A stretch of 64,000 nucleotides of DNA from AC-37 sp035275105. GTDB lineage: Bacteria > Actinomycetota > Thermoleophilia > Solirubrobacterales > Thermoleophilaceae. The notes beneath the pieces are model-generated. The model saw nothing but the letters and a program-made list of their open reading frames with translations, searched no databases and had not been told where the DNA came from. The position numbers and the translations under genes were made by a program. The stretch is taken from assembly GCA_035275105.1 (NCBI GenBank), contig DATENL010000090.1, forward strand, positions 1 through 64,000, in the 5' to 3' direction. Of the stretch, positions 54,477 through 63,286 are shown piece by piece (the stretch's first letter is position 1; each line of letters begins with the position of its first letter).

Positions 54477-54986
54477 GGGCGCCAGGCACGACGGCTGCGG
54501 GGAGAGCTCCACGAGCACCTGGCCTCCCATGACGTGGCGCGCGTCATCTACGGCTCGATCATCGGGCTCGCCCTCGTCCTCGCGCTCGAGGAGCACCCGC
54601 CGTCAGCGGGCACGACGGCGCTGCTCCTGACCGCGGGCGCGGTAGCCATCGGCCTGGCGGAGGCCTACAGCGAGGCCGTCGCCACCTGGGCCCAGAAGCG
54701 GCGCCCCCTGAATCGCGGCGACACGCGGCGACTGGCGGAGGAGTCGGTGGCGGTGGTCTTCGGGGCCGGCTTCCCCGCCGCCTTCTTCGTGCTCGCGGCG
54801 GCCGGCGCGATCGAGACCGACACCGCGTTCACCCTCTCGAAGTGGTCGGGTCTGGGCCTGATCTGCGCATACGGGTTCCTCGCCTCGAAGCTCGCCGGCG
54901 CGGGGCACGGACGGGCGATCCTGCACGCGAGCGCCGCGGGCACGATCGCCGGCGTGCTCATCGCGGTCAAGGCGCTGCTGCACTGA
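54474..54986 (+). CDS. multi-pass membrane protein of unknown function
   Basis: A 170-residue protein with about five transmembrane helices (26-40, 45-66, 95-115, 120-140, 147-168). The N-terminus is basic (MGRQARRLRGELHEHLASHD), and the loop between helices 2 and 3 is charged (AQKRRPLNRGDTRRLAEESV). The pattern resembles small VIT-type or DUF-like actinobacterial membrane proteins, but I cannot assign a family. It has a TAGCGT hexamer 9 nt before the ATG. It is convergent with the DUF308 gene. Confidence 0.72.
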   Translation: MGRQARRLRGELHEHLASHDVARVIYGSIIGLALVLALEEHPPSAGTTALLLTAGAVAIGLAEAYSEAVATWAQKRRPLNRGDTRRLAEESVAVVFGAGFPAAFFVLAAAGAIETDTAFTLSKWSGLGLICAYGFLASKLAGAGHGRAILHASAAGTIAGVLIAVKALLH

Positions 54987-55001
54987 CCGCGGCGGCGGCG
55001 G

Positions 55002-55586
55002 CTATCGCGGGGCGGCTGCGGCGCCGCTGTCGCCGGGCGCCACGAGCGGCTCGCTGACCGCCCGCCGGAGGATCAGCGCCGACGCGATGCCCACGAGTCC
55101 CTGGAGCACGAGCGTGATCCCCGCGAGGACGGCGAGCACTCCGAGGTCCGGGTCATGCCAGGCGACGATGAGCGTGCCGGCCGTCACGAGCACGAGGCCG
55201 CCGACGATGCGCGGCGAGCGGTGCACCCGATGGACGAGGCCCTGGCCCAGCATCACAGCGCCCGCGACGATCAGGTAGATGGCGAACGCCATCACGAGCA
55301 GCGACAGGCTCTTGGTGGGGTTGCGGATCACCACGAGCCCCGCGATGAGCGCGAGGATCCCGAGAAGGATCGCGTACGGGCCGGCCTCGGCGTCCGAGTC
55401 GCTCGCCGCGCCGCGGATGATGAAGAGGACGCCCGCGATCAGGAGGTCGATGCCGAGGAGTGCGCCGAGCAGCTTGATCGACGGATCTGGATGCGTCAGG
55501 ACGAGGACTCCGAAGACGAGGCTGACCGTCCCCGAGACCGCCAGCAGCTGCCACCTCCGGTCGGCGGTGTCGTCGAGCGGTTCCAT
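55002..55586 (-). CDS. HdeD/DUF308 family membrane protein
   Basis: A 194-residue protein with six transmembrane helices in three pairs, the arrangement of DUF308/HdeD (about 20-185). Typical fragments are VSGTVSLVFGVLVLTHPDPS, LGILALIAGLVVIRNPTKSL, and the last pair LVLVTAGTLIVAWHDPDLGV. HdeD of E. coli helps acid resistance, but actinobacterial homologues are uncharacterised. ATG overlaps the stop of the upstream gene by one base, so the two are co-translated. Confidence 0.85.
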   Translation of the reverse strand: MEPLDDTADRRWQLLAVSGTVSLVFGVLVLTHPDPSIKLLGALLGIDLLIAGVLFIIRGAASDSDAEAGPYAILLGILALIAGLVVIRNPTKSLSLLVMAFAIYLIVAGAVMLGQGLVHRVHRSPRIVGGLVLVTAGTLIVAWHDPDLGVLAVLAGITLVLQGLVGIASALILRRAVSEPLVAPGDSGAAAAPR

Positions 55587-56029
55587 CAGGTGTCCGTTGC
55601 CGGCTCGGCGTAGGCGATCAGGGCGTGCAGGATGACGACGTCGACAACGGCGATCGCGATCGACCACAGCGGCTGTGCCTGCACTAGCAGCATCTGGACC
55701 AGGAGATTTCCGCCGGTGCAGATGACCGCCACCCAGACCGCCGCGAAGCTGCGGGCGCGCACCCCCACCCCGCACAGGATCTGGACGATCCCGAGCAGGA
55801 GCACGGCCCAGCCGAGGCTCTGAAGGTCGCCGACCATGAAGCCCGCCTTCCCGGCGAAGAACTCGGACTCGTTCGCGGCGGCGATCCCGCCGATGCAGTT
55901 CAGGATCCCGACGACGATCAGCATCGTGACGGCGAACGTCACGTAGCCCTGTCCCTTGCGCGCGCGCTCGTCCTGCCGGCGAGCCAGCACGGATGCGACG
56001 CCGGGGTCCTGCTGTGCGCGCGTGGCCAT
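55586..56029 (-). CDS. DUF7144-like membrane protein
   Basis: A 147-residue protein with four transmembrane helices (about 28-50, 65-85, 92-112, 118-140). The pattern GYVTFAVTMLIVVGILNCIG, then GIAAANESEFF, GDLQSLGWAVLLLGIVQILC and PLWSIAIAVVDVVILHALIA is that of a family of small actinobacterial membrane proteins often labelled DUF7144. The function is unknown. The ATG at 56029 is preferred because sequence before it is Ser/Arg-rich and out of character. It is followed directly by the DUF308 gene. Confidence 0.78.
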   Translation of the reverse strand: MATRAQQDPGVASVLARRQDERARKGQGYVTFAVTMLIVVGILNCIGGIAAANESEFFAGKAGFMVGDLQSLGWAVLLLGIVQILCGVGVRARSFAAVWVAVICTGGNLLVQMLLVQAQPLWSIAIAVVDVVILHALIAYAEPATDT

Positions 56030-56120
56030 GCACACGTGAGTCTCGCTCGCCCTTCGCACCCCGGCTTCACCCCATTCGGACGATGCAGGCAAGGCCCCGC
56101 CCCCTGAAGCTGCAACCCGC

Positions 56121-56789
56121 ATGCGTCTCGAGCTCGGCACCCCGGTGCGCTGCAGCGACGGCAAGCTCGGAAAGCTCGCTGACGTCGTGGTCGACCCGCG
56201 AGCGGGCCGCGTGACGCACCTCGTCGTCGAGACCGGCCGCCTGTCACGAACGCCCCGCCTCGCGCCGCTCGAGCTCGTCGACGACGCCGGCGACCACGAG
56301 GAGGTCGTGCTCCGGTGCACCGTCAAGGAGGCGAGGGCGCTCGAGTCCGCCGAGGGATTCGCGTGCCTGCGCCCGGGCGAGGTCGAGTTCGACCACGACG
56401 ACCAGCGCTGGGACGTGGGGATCGAGCGGGTGCTGGTACCGCCGGCGTATCCGGAGGGCGACCTCGCGGGGTACGAGTCCGCGTCGTTCGACGGGACCGT
56501 GTCCCTCGTCTACGACCGGGTCCCCAAGGGCGAGGTCGAGATCCGGCGGGGAAGCGCGGTGGTCGGGGCGGACGACAGGGTGGTCGGCGCGGTGGAGGCC
56601 GTGGTCGTGGACGGCTCGAACCGGATCACGCACGTCGTCGTGACCCGCGGGCACTTCTGGAACCGGCGCCACGTGAGCGTCTCGATGAACGCGGTCACTC
56701 GCGTGGAGACCGACACCGTGACGACGACGCTCTCCCGCGACGAGTTCGACGCGCTGGACGGCGTCCGCGCGGGTCGCTGGCTCGTCTAG
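56121..56789 (+). CDS. protein with two PRC-barrel-like domains
   Basis: A 222-residue protein made of two PRC-barrel-like halves (about 1-70 and 128-200). The opening LGTPVRCSDGKLGKLADVVV DPR pattern and the second GSAVVGADDRVVGAVEAVVV / ITHVVVTRGHF follow the beta-barrel of the photosynthetic-reaction-centre H subunit and RimM families. In non-photosynthetic bacteria such proteins are of unknown function and are thought to bind other proteins or RNA. No signal peptide is present. A long hairpin follows the stop at 56830. Confidence 0.85.
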   Translation: MRLELGTPVRCSDGKLGKLADVVVDPRAGRVTHLVVETGRLSRTPRLAPLELVDDAGDHEEVVLRCTVKEARALESAEGFACLRPGEVEFDHDDQRWDVGIERVLVPPAYPEGDLAGYESASFDGTVSLVYDRVPKGEVEIRRGSAVVGADDRVVGAVEAVVVDGSNRITHVVVTRGHFWNRRHVSVSMNAVTRVETDTVTTTLSRDEFDALDGVRAGRWLV

Positions 56790-56829
56790 CCTTTCTCCGC
56801 GAGCGTGCTAGTAACGGCGCGCGAGAGGC

Positions 56830-56876
56830 CGCTTTGGAACGTTCACTGCGATATACGCAGTCAACGTTCCAAAGCG
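56830..56876. terminator. long bidirectional hairpin between convergent genes (type B)
   Basis: A 14-bp stem CGCTTTGGAACGTT / AACGTTCCAAAGCG, one C.C mismatch, and a 6-bp stem ACTGCG / CGCAGT around ATATA. It lies between the convergent PRC-barrel and SHOCT genes. This is the longest of the three similar hairpins (see 26890 and 38111). Confidence 0.65.
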
Positions 56877-56880
56877 CGAG

Positions 56881-58233
56881 CTACGACCCGTCGCGCACAG
56901 CCGACTTCTCGGCCTCGAACTCCTCGTCCGTCAGCGCGCCGCGGTCGTGCAGCTCGGCGAGTCGCTCCAGCTCGTCGACGTGGCCGCCGTTGGGGCCGCT
57001 CGACGATGACGCGCGCCGGGCCCGCAGGCCGGAGAACGCGTCGCCGCTCTGCACGCCGGCGAACTCGACCGCCGTCTGACGGCGCAGCGCGGTGACCCCC
57101 GCCGCGAGGAGCGCGGCGAAGAGAGCGATCCATGCGAGCTGCCGGAAGGCGGGCGTCGGGCCCCACAGGACGACGAGGAGCAGCACGGCCCCGACGAACC
57201 CGTACGACGCGGCGGCGTGGTCGCGCAGCGACGGCGCCAGGAACCTCCGGACCGCGGTCGCGGACCTGGTCGGCCCCGCCAGCCACGCTGACACGACGAT
57301 CACGACGCCGTACACGACCAGCGCCACGGCGATCGAGTAGAGCAGCGTCGTCGCGACCTCCCACGCATCGTGCGCGGCGGGCCTGTTCGACGGCAGGGTG
57401 ACCAGCGAATCGACGACCTTGTCGCCGAGCACGCGCCGGACGATGAGCAGCAGCAGCCCGACGCCCACGAAGCACCAGCCGGTCGTGCGGAGCGCGCGCC
57501 GGCGCCATCCCCGGGCAAGCCAGACCGCCAGCGCGAACAGCGCTAGCGCGAGTATCGGAAGGACGAGCGCGAGGCCCTTGATCAGGTCGCCGACGTCCTG
57601 CGCGGTCCCCAGCTCCTCCGAGCGCATGACCACGAGCTTCCCGGTCGACGGCGGGAGCGTGACGCCGAGCTTCTGCTCGGCGACCGCGCGTCCCTTGGCG
57701 CGCGCCTCCGGGGTCGCCTTGGCGCGAACCGCGGCGACCTGCTCCTCGAGCCCGACCCGTGCCGCGAGCCGGTCGACGATCGCGCGCAGGTCGAGGGTCA
57801 CGTCGCCATTGGCCGTCGACACGGTGTCGCCGCCGCCCTCGACGATGTTCACGAGCTCCTCGTGCGCGGTCCCGTTCGCCTGAACCCAGAGGTCGCGGAC
57901 CTGCGACGACGCGAGCAGCCGCGGCGCCTGGCGTCCGGCGAGCTCACGCAGGCCGGCGGCGGCCGGCCCCGCCGCGACCTTCAGTCGCGGCGGGAGGACG
58001 CCCTCGATCGATCCGGCGACGTCGACGTTGGTGAACAGCTGGTCGACGAGGTAGACCCCGAGGGCGGTCTGGATCCGCTCCTTGGCGAGGAGCTTCCCGC
58101 TCGTCTCCTTCCAGTTCTCGCTGTTGAGCGCCTGCCGGTTGACCCAGACGCTGACGGCCGCGGCCAGCCAGATGACGGACGCAACCGCCAGCAGCGCCGG
58201 AACGAGGTACCGATGCGGGCGCCTGCGATCCAC
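56881..58233 (-). CDS. SHOCT-tailed multi-pass membrane protein
   Basis: A 450-residue membrane protein. One N-terminal helix (about 9-30) is followed by a helical extracytoplasmic part (about 35-215). Four to five helices lie at about 215-390. The C-terminal SHOCT reads VDELERLAELHDRGALTDEE, then FEAEKSAV. The extracytoplasmic part may dock other proteins, but I know no function. The next gene in the same direction (58239) also has a SHOCT tail and lies 5 bp upstream, so the two are an operon and could pair through their tails. Confidence 0.82.
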   Translation of the reverse strand: MDRRRPHRYLVPALLAVASVIWLAAAVSVWVNRQALNSENWKETSGKLLAKERIQTALGVYLVDQLFTNVDVAGSIEGVLPPRLKVAAGPAAAGLRELAGRQAPRLLASSQVRDLWVQANGTAHEELVNIVEGGGDTVSTANGDVTLDLRAIVDRLAARVGLEEQVAAVRAKATPEARAKGRAVAEQKLGVTLPPSTGKLVVMRSEELGTAQDVGDLIKGLALVLPILALALFALAVWLARGWRRRALRTTGWCFVGVGLLLLIVRRVLGDKVVDSLVTLPSNRPAAHDAWEVATTLLYSIAVALVVYGVVIVVSAWLAGPTRSATAVRRFLAPSLRDHAAASYGFVGAVLLLVVLWGPTPAFRQLAWIALFAALLAAGVTALRRQTAVEFAGVQSGDAFSGLRARRASSSSGPNGGHVDELERLAELHDRGALTDEEFEAEKSAVRDGS

Positions 58234-58238
58234 GACGG

Positions 58239-58640
58239 CTACGCGGCCGCGAGGGCGTTGCTCTTCAGCTTCTCGAACTCGGCCTGGTTGATCGTGCCCT
58301 CGTCGTAGAGCTTCTTCGCCCTGGCGATCTCGTCAGTCGCGCCGCTCCCTCCCGCGACCGACTTGACGTAGTCGCTCATCTGCTGCTCGGCCGCCTTCTG
58401 GGCATCGGCGCTGCGCTGCGCCATGCCGTCGTGCTGCGCGATCAGGTAGACCAGCACGCCGAGGAACGGCAGCACGATCATGAAGACGCACCAGGCCGCC
58501 TTGGCCCAACCGCCGATGTCACGTCTGCGGAAGACGTCGCCCAAAATCACGATCATCATCCAGATCCAGACGACCCAGGCGAAGAAGATGATCATCGACC
58601 AGAGGATGTTCAGGAACGGGTAATCAGCGGCAAGGACCAT
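58239..58640 (-). CDS. PLDc_N-like and SHOCT-domain small membrane protein
   Basis: A 133-residue protein with two transmembrane helices (about 12-32 and 48-68; LWSMIIFFAWVVWIWMMIV and AWCVFMIVLPFLGVLVYLI) that form a PLDc_N-type membrane segment with DVFRRRDIGGWAKA between them. It ends with a SHOCT tail, IARAKKLYDEGTINQAEFEK. ATG is preceded by TAGGAG at 4 nt. Such proteins are very common in actinobacteria. A chaperone or adapter role for partner membrane proteins has been suggested, without proof. Confidence 0.85.
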   Translation of the reverse strand: MVLAADYPFLNILWSMIIFFAWVVWIWMMIVILGDVFRRRDIGGWAKAAWCVFMIVLPFLGVLVYLIAQHDGMAQRSADAQKAAEQQMSDYVKSVAGGSGATDEIARAKKLYDEGTINQAEFEKLKSNALAAA

Positions 58641-58747
58641 GGGTCTCCTATCGGTGTATGAGACGGATGGTCCCGTCCGCCGAGGGCCCGGACATCACCC
58701 CATCCGGATGATGCTGGTCCGCGCCCGCTCGGCCATCGTGGGCACGC

Positions 58748-60466
58748 GTGATCGGGCGACTCCCCGGAGCGCGACTTCTGGCGACGTACAGGCTCGCCTG
58801 GCTCCGCAGCGACCTCGTCGCCGGCGTCGTCCTCGCGACCCTGCTGGTGCCGCAGGGCATGGCCTACGCGGAGCTGGCGGGGCTCCCGGCGATCACCGGG
58901 CTGTACACGAGCGTCCTCTGCCTCGCCGGCTACGCGCTCTTCGGGCCCTCGCGGGTGCTCGTGCTCGGGCCCGACTCCTCGCTCGGCCCGATGATCGCGG
59001 CCACGATCATCCCGATCGTCGGGGCGGACGGCGACCCGGACCGGGCCGTGGCGCTGGCGTCGATGCTCGCGCTCATGGTGGGCGCGATCACGATCGCCGC
59101 CGGGACCGCGCGGCTCGGGTTCATCGCCGACCTGCTCTCGAAGCCGACCCAGATCGGCTACATGAACGGACTGGCGCTCACGATCCTGATCGGCCAGCTG
59201 CCGAAGCTGTTCGGGTTCTCGGTCGACGGCGACGGACTGATCGACGAGCTGCGCGGATTCGTCGACGGGGTCGCGTCGGGGGACACGGTGGCGGCCGCTC
59301 TCGCCGTCGGCGCGCTGAGCCTCGCGCTGATGCTCGCGCTGGGGAAGTGGTTGCCGCGCATCCCGGGCGTCCTCATCGCGGTGGTCGTGGCGATCGTGGG
59401 GACATCCCTCTTCGACCTGGGCGGCGAGGGGGTCAAGCTCGTGGGGACGCTGCCCGAGGGCTTCCCGCCTTTCACGCTGCCCGGCACGGTCGAGGACTTC
59501 CCGCTCCTGGTGGCAGGAGCGCTCGGGATCGCGATCGTCTCGCTCGCGGACACGATCTCGACGGCGTCCTCGTTCGCGGCCCGTAGCGGCGAGGAGGTCG
59601 ACGGCGACGGCGAGATGATCGGGATCGGTGCCGCGAACGTGGCCTCCGGCCTGTTCCAGGGGTTCCCGGTCAGCACGAGCGGCTCCCGCACGGCGGTCGC
59701 CGCACAGGGCGGGGCCAAGACCCAGGTCGCGGGCCTCGTCGGCGCGGCGGCGATCGTGCTGATGCTGGTCCTGACCCCAGGGCTCCTGCGCAACCTCCCC
59801 CAGCCGACGCTCGGCGCCGTCGTGATCGCGGCGTCGCTCTCCCTCGCCGACCTCCCCGGCACGAGGCGCCTCTGGCGTCAGCGGCGCACGGAGTTCACGC
59901 TGTCGATCGTCGCTTTTCTCGGCGTCGCCCTCCTGGGCGTGCTTCCGGGCATCGCGGTCGCCGTCGGGCTCTCGATCCTCAACGTCTTCCGGCGCGCGTG
60001 GCGGCCCTACCGGACGACGCTCGGCCGCGTGCCGGGCATGCCCGGCCACCACGACCGCAGCATGCACCCCGACGCTGAGGAGATGCCCGGCCTGGTGATC
60101 CTCAGGTTCGACGCCCCGCTCTTCTTCGCCAACGTGCGCACGTTCCGCGACCAGGTGAGGGCGCTGGTCCGAAGCGAGCACCCGTCGTGGGTCGTGGTCG
60201 CGGCGGAGCCGATCACCGACGTCGACACGACGGCGGCCGACGTGCTGCGCGACCTCGACGAGGAGCTCGACGCGGAGGGTGTCTCGCTGGTCTTCGCCGA
60301 GCTCAAGGACCCGGTCCGCAGGAAGCTCGAGCGCTACGAGCTGATCGGGCCGCTGGAGCCGGCCCACTTCTTCCCCACCATCGACGCGGCGGTCGAAGCG
60401 TTCCGGGAGCGGACCGGCGCCGACTGGACACCACCGCGCGAGCCCGAGGCCGCGTACTCGTCATGA
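58748..60466 (+). CDS. SulP family anion transporter with STAS domain
   Basis: A 572-residue transporter. The membrane part (about 15-425) has the SulP signature VVLATLLVPQGMAYAELAGL and ITGLYTSVLCLAGYALFGPS. The middle has QGFPVSTSGSRTAVAAQGGA, the conserved substrate-site region. A cytoplasmic STAS domain is at about 440-560 (MPGLVILRFDAPLFFANVRT, VVVAAEPITDVDTTAADVL). SulP proteins move sulfate, bicarbonate or dicarboxylates. The substrate cannot be told from sequence. The last 133 bp overlap the convergent phosphatase gene in antisense. Confidence 0.92.
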   Translation: MIGRLPGARLLATYRLAWLRSDLVAGVVLATLLVPQGMAYAELAGLPAITGLYTSVLCLAGYALFGPSRVLVLGPDSSLGPMIAATIIPIVGADGDPDRAVALASMLALMVGAITIAAGTARLGFIADLLSKPTQIGYMNGLALTILIGQLPKLFGFSVDGDGLIDELRGFVDGVASGDTVAAALAVGALSLALMLALGKWLPRIPGVLIAVVVAIVGTSLFDLGGEGVKLVGTLPEGFPPFTLPGTVEDFPLLVAGALGIAIVSLADTISTASSFAARSGEEVDGDGEMIGIGAANVASGLFQGFPVSTSGSRTAVAAQGGAKTQVAGLVGAAAIVLMLVLTPGLLRNLPQPTLGAVVIAASLSLADLPGTRRLWRQRRTEFTLSIVAFLGVALLGVLPGIAVAVGLSILNVFRRAWRPYRTTLGRVPGMPGHHDRSMHPDAEEMPGLVILRFDAPLFFANVRTFRDQVRALVRSEHPSWVVVAAEPITDVDTTAADVLRDLDEELDAEGVSLVFAELKDPVRRKLERYELIGPLEPAHFFPTIDAAVEAFRERTGADWTPPREPEAAYSS

Positions 60467-62475
60467 CCGAGCTCGACGAGCCAGCGCCGGAGGTGCCCGT
60501 GGACGGCCTCGGCGCCCACGATCTCCTCGTCGGGCAGCTCGAGGTCGGACGGGTGCAGCAGGAAGGGATACGACTGCGGGCCGCCCATGCCGCCGTGTGA
60601 GCCGACCAGCTCCTCGAACGCCGCGACCTCGCCCAGGTCCTCCCAGTAGGCGCTGTTGATGACGATGTCGGGGCAGTGCGCGAAGCCGTCGGTGCGCAGC
60701 ACGTGCCGCGCCGCGTTGGGGCCGAACGGCTCGAGCGGGTCCTCGCCCACGATCCGGCGCTCGTCGACGTCGTGGCGCCCGCGCGGGCCGATGACGACGG
60801 CGCCGTGCTCCTCCGACCGGACCAGGAGGAACCCGATGCCGGGGTGGTCGCGCAGGGCGGGGACGAGCCGCGGGTAGAGCTGGTCGATGCGCTCGAGCGT
60901 GACGCGCCCGGGCTCCCGCGGGAACGACACGAGACCGAGGCACCCGGACGCCATCACCACCACCTCGGGCAGATCCGACGTAGGACGGCGGCCCTCGTCG
61001 CCGTCGCCCAGCCGGACCTCGCCGTCCACGGCGCGCCGGCTCGACGCCCGGCGCACCACGCCGGCGCCGCGCGAGTCGCCCGCCGCCGCCTCGGTGATCG
61101 ACGCGCCGAGGAATCCCAGCGCCTCGGTCGCGGGGCCGTCGATGGCCTCGGCCCCCGCGTCCACGGACGCCTGCACCACCTCCTCGAGGCTGCGGCCGTA
61201 GCGCTGCCGGAACGTCGCGCCCTGCGACTGGCCGTGGTCGGATAGGACGACGAGCCGGTACTCGCGCGGCGCCCGCTGGGCGGCGGCCGCGATGCGGGCG
61301 ATCTGGCGGTCGACCTGGCTCAGGGTCGCGAGGGCGTCGGGGCGCTCGATGCCCGAGTGGTGCGCGACCTCGTCGTAGGCGAGGAACGTCGTGTAGATCA
61401 CGGGCCGGCCGGCGTACATGTCCGCGATCACCGCCTGCACCTGCAGATCGCGCTGGATCACCGTGGCGAATGCACGCATGAACGCGTAGGCGAATCCGCG
61501 GTCGATGCGCGGGCGCACGTCCCGCCGCCGCTGCTGCGCGGCCGCCCAGAGCTCCGCCACGACCTCGCGCACGCCGAGCGCGAGGGTGCGCATGACGTTG
61601 TAGGGATTGGCGAAGTAGGCGAAGTAGTCCTGCCCGATCCGCCCGGGACGGTCCCGCCTAAGAGCGGTGCTCATCGTGAGCAGGCTGTGCGGCGCGTCCC
61701 CCGACAGGATGTTCGCCCGGCTCGCGCCGTCCGAGAACAGGAGGCCGCGGCCGTCCGAGTGCCGGCGCTCCAGCTCCATCGCGTCGCGCGGGTGGTTCGT
61801 GACGATGGCCGCCCCGCGGTCCTTCTCCCACCAGCGGAAGGCGGGCATGTCGTCGTTGTCGCCGTGGAGGATCCCGGCCTGGCACGCGCCCGTCTGCGAC
61901 GACCAGTCCGTCTCCCAGCGGGCCAGCCGGTGCGACCCGTCGCGGACCCAGCCGGCGAGCGCGGGGGCGTTGCCGTCGCTCATCGCGCGCCTCAGGACCG
62001 CGTGCGCGAGCCCGTCGATCTCGAGCATCAGGAGCCCCGGCGTGGCCGGCGCCGCGGCCTCCGCGCCGCGGGCCCCGCGACGCCGGACGACGTTCCGGTA
62101 CCAGAAGTCGTCGTCGTCGATCGCCAGCAGCGTCGTGACGGCCGTGTTGACCACGGTCAGGACCAGCGCGACCGCCGCGCCCGCGAGGACCGACTCCACC
62201 TCGAGCCCGGGTTGGAGCTCCGAGACCGCGTACACGAGCGCGCCGTTGAGGACGATCGCGGCGAGCCCGAACGTGAGCACGGTCAGGGGCAGCGCAAGCC
62301 TGATCAAGAGCGGCCAGACGAAGGCGTTCAGCAGGCCGATCAGCGCGGCGGCCGCAAGCGCGGCGGCGAAGTCCTTCACCTCCACCGAGCTGAGGATGCC
62401 GCCGAGCGCGAGCAGGGTCGCGCCCGCGAGCAACCACACGAACACCACGCGCAGGATCGGGATCCGGGGCCTCAA
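60334..62475 (-). CDS. membrane-anchored alkaline phosphatase/nucleotide pyrophosphatase-like protein
   Basis: A 713-residue protein. The first 120 residues have four transmembrane helices of the phage-holin-type 4TMR family (ALAAAALIGLLNAFVWPLLI is typical). The rest is an alkaline-phosphatase-fold domain: metal-site residues are suggested in LLMLEIDGLAHAVLRRA, AYDEVAHHSGIERPD, VVLSDHGQSQGATF and SHGGMGGPQSYPFLL, and the nucleophile Thr/Ser in SQTGACQAG. It probably hydrolyses a phosphodiester or phosphomonoester outside the cell. The TTG start overlaps the stop of the MBL gene (TTGA), which supports 62475. The final 40 residues are antisense to the SulP gene and may be dispensable. Confidence 0.82.
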   Translation of the reverse strand: MRPRIPILRVVFVWLLAGATLLALGGILSSVEVKDFAAALAAAALIGLLNAFVWPLLIRLALPLTVLTFGLAAIVLNGALVYAVSELQPGLEVESVLAGAAVALVLTVVNTAVTTLLAIDDDDFWYRNVVRRRGARGAEAAAPATPGLLMLEIDGLAHAVLRRAMSDGNAPALAGWVRDGSHRLARWETDWSSQTGACQAGILHGDNDDMPAFRWWEKDRGAAIVTNHPRDAMELERRHSDGRGLLFSDGASRANILSGDAPHSLLTMSTALRRDRPGRIGQDYFAYFANPYNVMRTLALGVREVVAELWAAAQQRRRDVRPRIDRGFAYAFMRAFATVIQRDLQVQAVIADMYAGRPVIYTTFLAYDEVAHHSGIERPDALATLSQVDRQIARIAAAAQRAPREYRLVVLSDHGQSQGATFRQRYGRSLEEVVQASVDAGAEAIDGPATEALGFLGASITEAAAGDSRGAGVVRRASSRRAVDGEVRLGDGDEGRRPTSDLPEVVVMASGCLGLVSFPREPGRVTLERIDQLYPRLVPALRDHPGIGFLLVRSEEHGAVVIGPRGRHDVDERRIVGEDPLEPFGPNAARHVLRTDGFAHCPDIVINSAYWEDLGEVAAFEELVGSHGGMGGPQSYPFLLHPSDLELPDEEIVGAEAVHGHLRRWLVELGHDEYAASGSRGGVQSAPVRSRNASTAASMVGKKWAGSSGPISS

Positions 62476-63260
62476 GGCGTAGCCGCCGCCTCGCGCGCCG
62501 CCACGGCGGTCCCCTCGCCCGGCGCGAGCACGCGCACCTCCACGGTGGGGGCGTACCGTGCGACGAGCGCCGCGAACTCCCGCGGCGCCGAGAGCGGGTC
62601 GCGCGCTCGCAGCATGCGCGCCCGCGGCGCGACGGTCCCCCAGTGGATCGGGATCGCGAGCCGCGGCGCCGTGAGGATCGCGGCGATCGCGGCGCGCTCC
62701 GCGTCGAGGTGGCCGGGACCCAGCGTCCTGCCCCAGCCGGCAACCGGCAGCAGGGCGGCGTCGAGCGACCCGGCGAGGTCGGACATCGCCGGGAACAGGT
62801 CGGTGTCGCCGGCGAAGTAGACGGCGCACGACCCGCTCACGACGAACCCGACGGCGTCCGCGGAGGTCCCGAGCGGGTGCCGGCGGCCGTCGTGCACGGC
62901 CTCGGTGGCCGTCACCTCGAGCGAGCCGATCGAGACGGACTGCCCGGCACCGAGCTCGCGCACGTCCTCGAGGCCCTGCCGCCTGAGCCACGAGCCCGAT
63001 CCGCGCGGGGCGATCACGGGCGTCGCCGCACCGAGCCGCATCAGCGACGGCAGGTCGGCGTGGTCGTGGTGGAGGTGCGAGAGGAGCACCGCGTCCACCC
63101 GCTCGGCGGCGGCGCTTGCCACGGGCGGCGCGGTCCTCGTCAGCGGCCCGATCCGATCGCGCAGAACGGGGTCCGTCAGGACGCGCGCGCCGTCCAGCTC
63201 GATCAGCGTCGTTGCGTGTCCCAGCCACGTGAGCCTGATCGAGTGATCGAACCTCGTCAT
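62472..63260 (-). CDS. MBL-fold metallo-hydrolase (UlaG/NAPE-PLD-like)
   Basis: A 262-residue metallo-beta-lactamase-fold protein. Its metal motif HLHHDHADL is at about 62-70, after LTWLGHATTLIELDGARVLT, the opening of the UlaG and NAPE-PLD-like branch. A later Asp and His are in VYFAGDTDLF and IPIHWGTVAP. This branch includes lactonases and phospholipases. The stop overlaps the TTG of the membrane phosphatase gene by 4 bp, so the two hydrolases are made together and may act on one lipid or nucleotide compound. Confidence 0.88.
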   Translation of the reverse strand: MTRFDHSIRLTWLGHATTLIELDGARVLTDPVLRDRIGPLTRTAPPVASAAAERVDAVLLSHLHHDHADLPSLMRLGAATPVIAPRGSGSWLRRQGLEDVRELGAGQSVSIGSLEVTATEAVHDGRRHPLGTSADAVGFVVSGSCAVYFAGDTDLFPAMSDLAGSLDAALLPVAGWGRTLGPGHLDAERAAIAAILTAPRLAIPIHWGTVAPRARMLRARDPLSAPREFAALVARYAPTVEVRVLAPGEGTAVAAREAAATP

Positions 63261-63286
63261 CGCGCCGACCGCATCATCCCCTTCGC

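Noticed and set aside
60334..62475. prophage gene because of a holin-type domain
   Set aside because: The 4TMR holin-like region is common in non-phage actinobacterial proteins, and no other phage genes are present.
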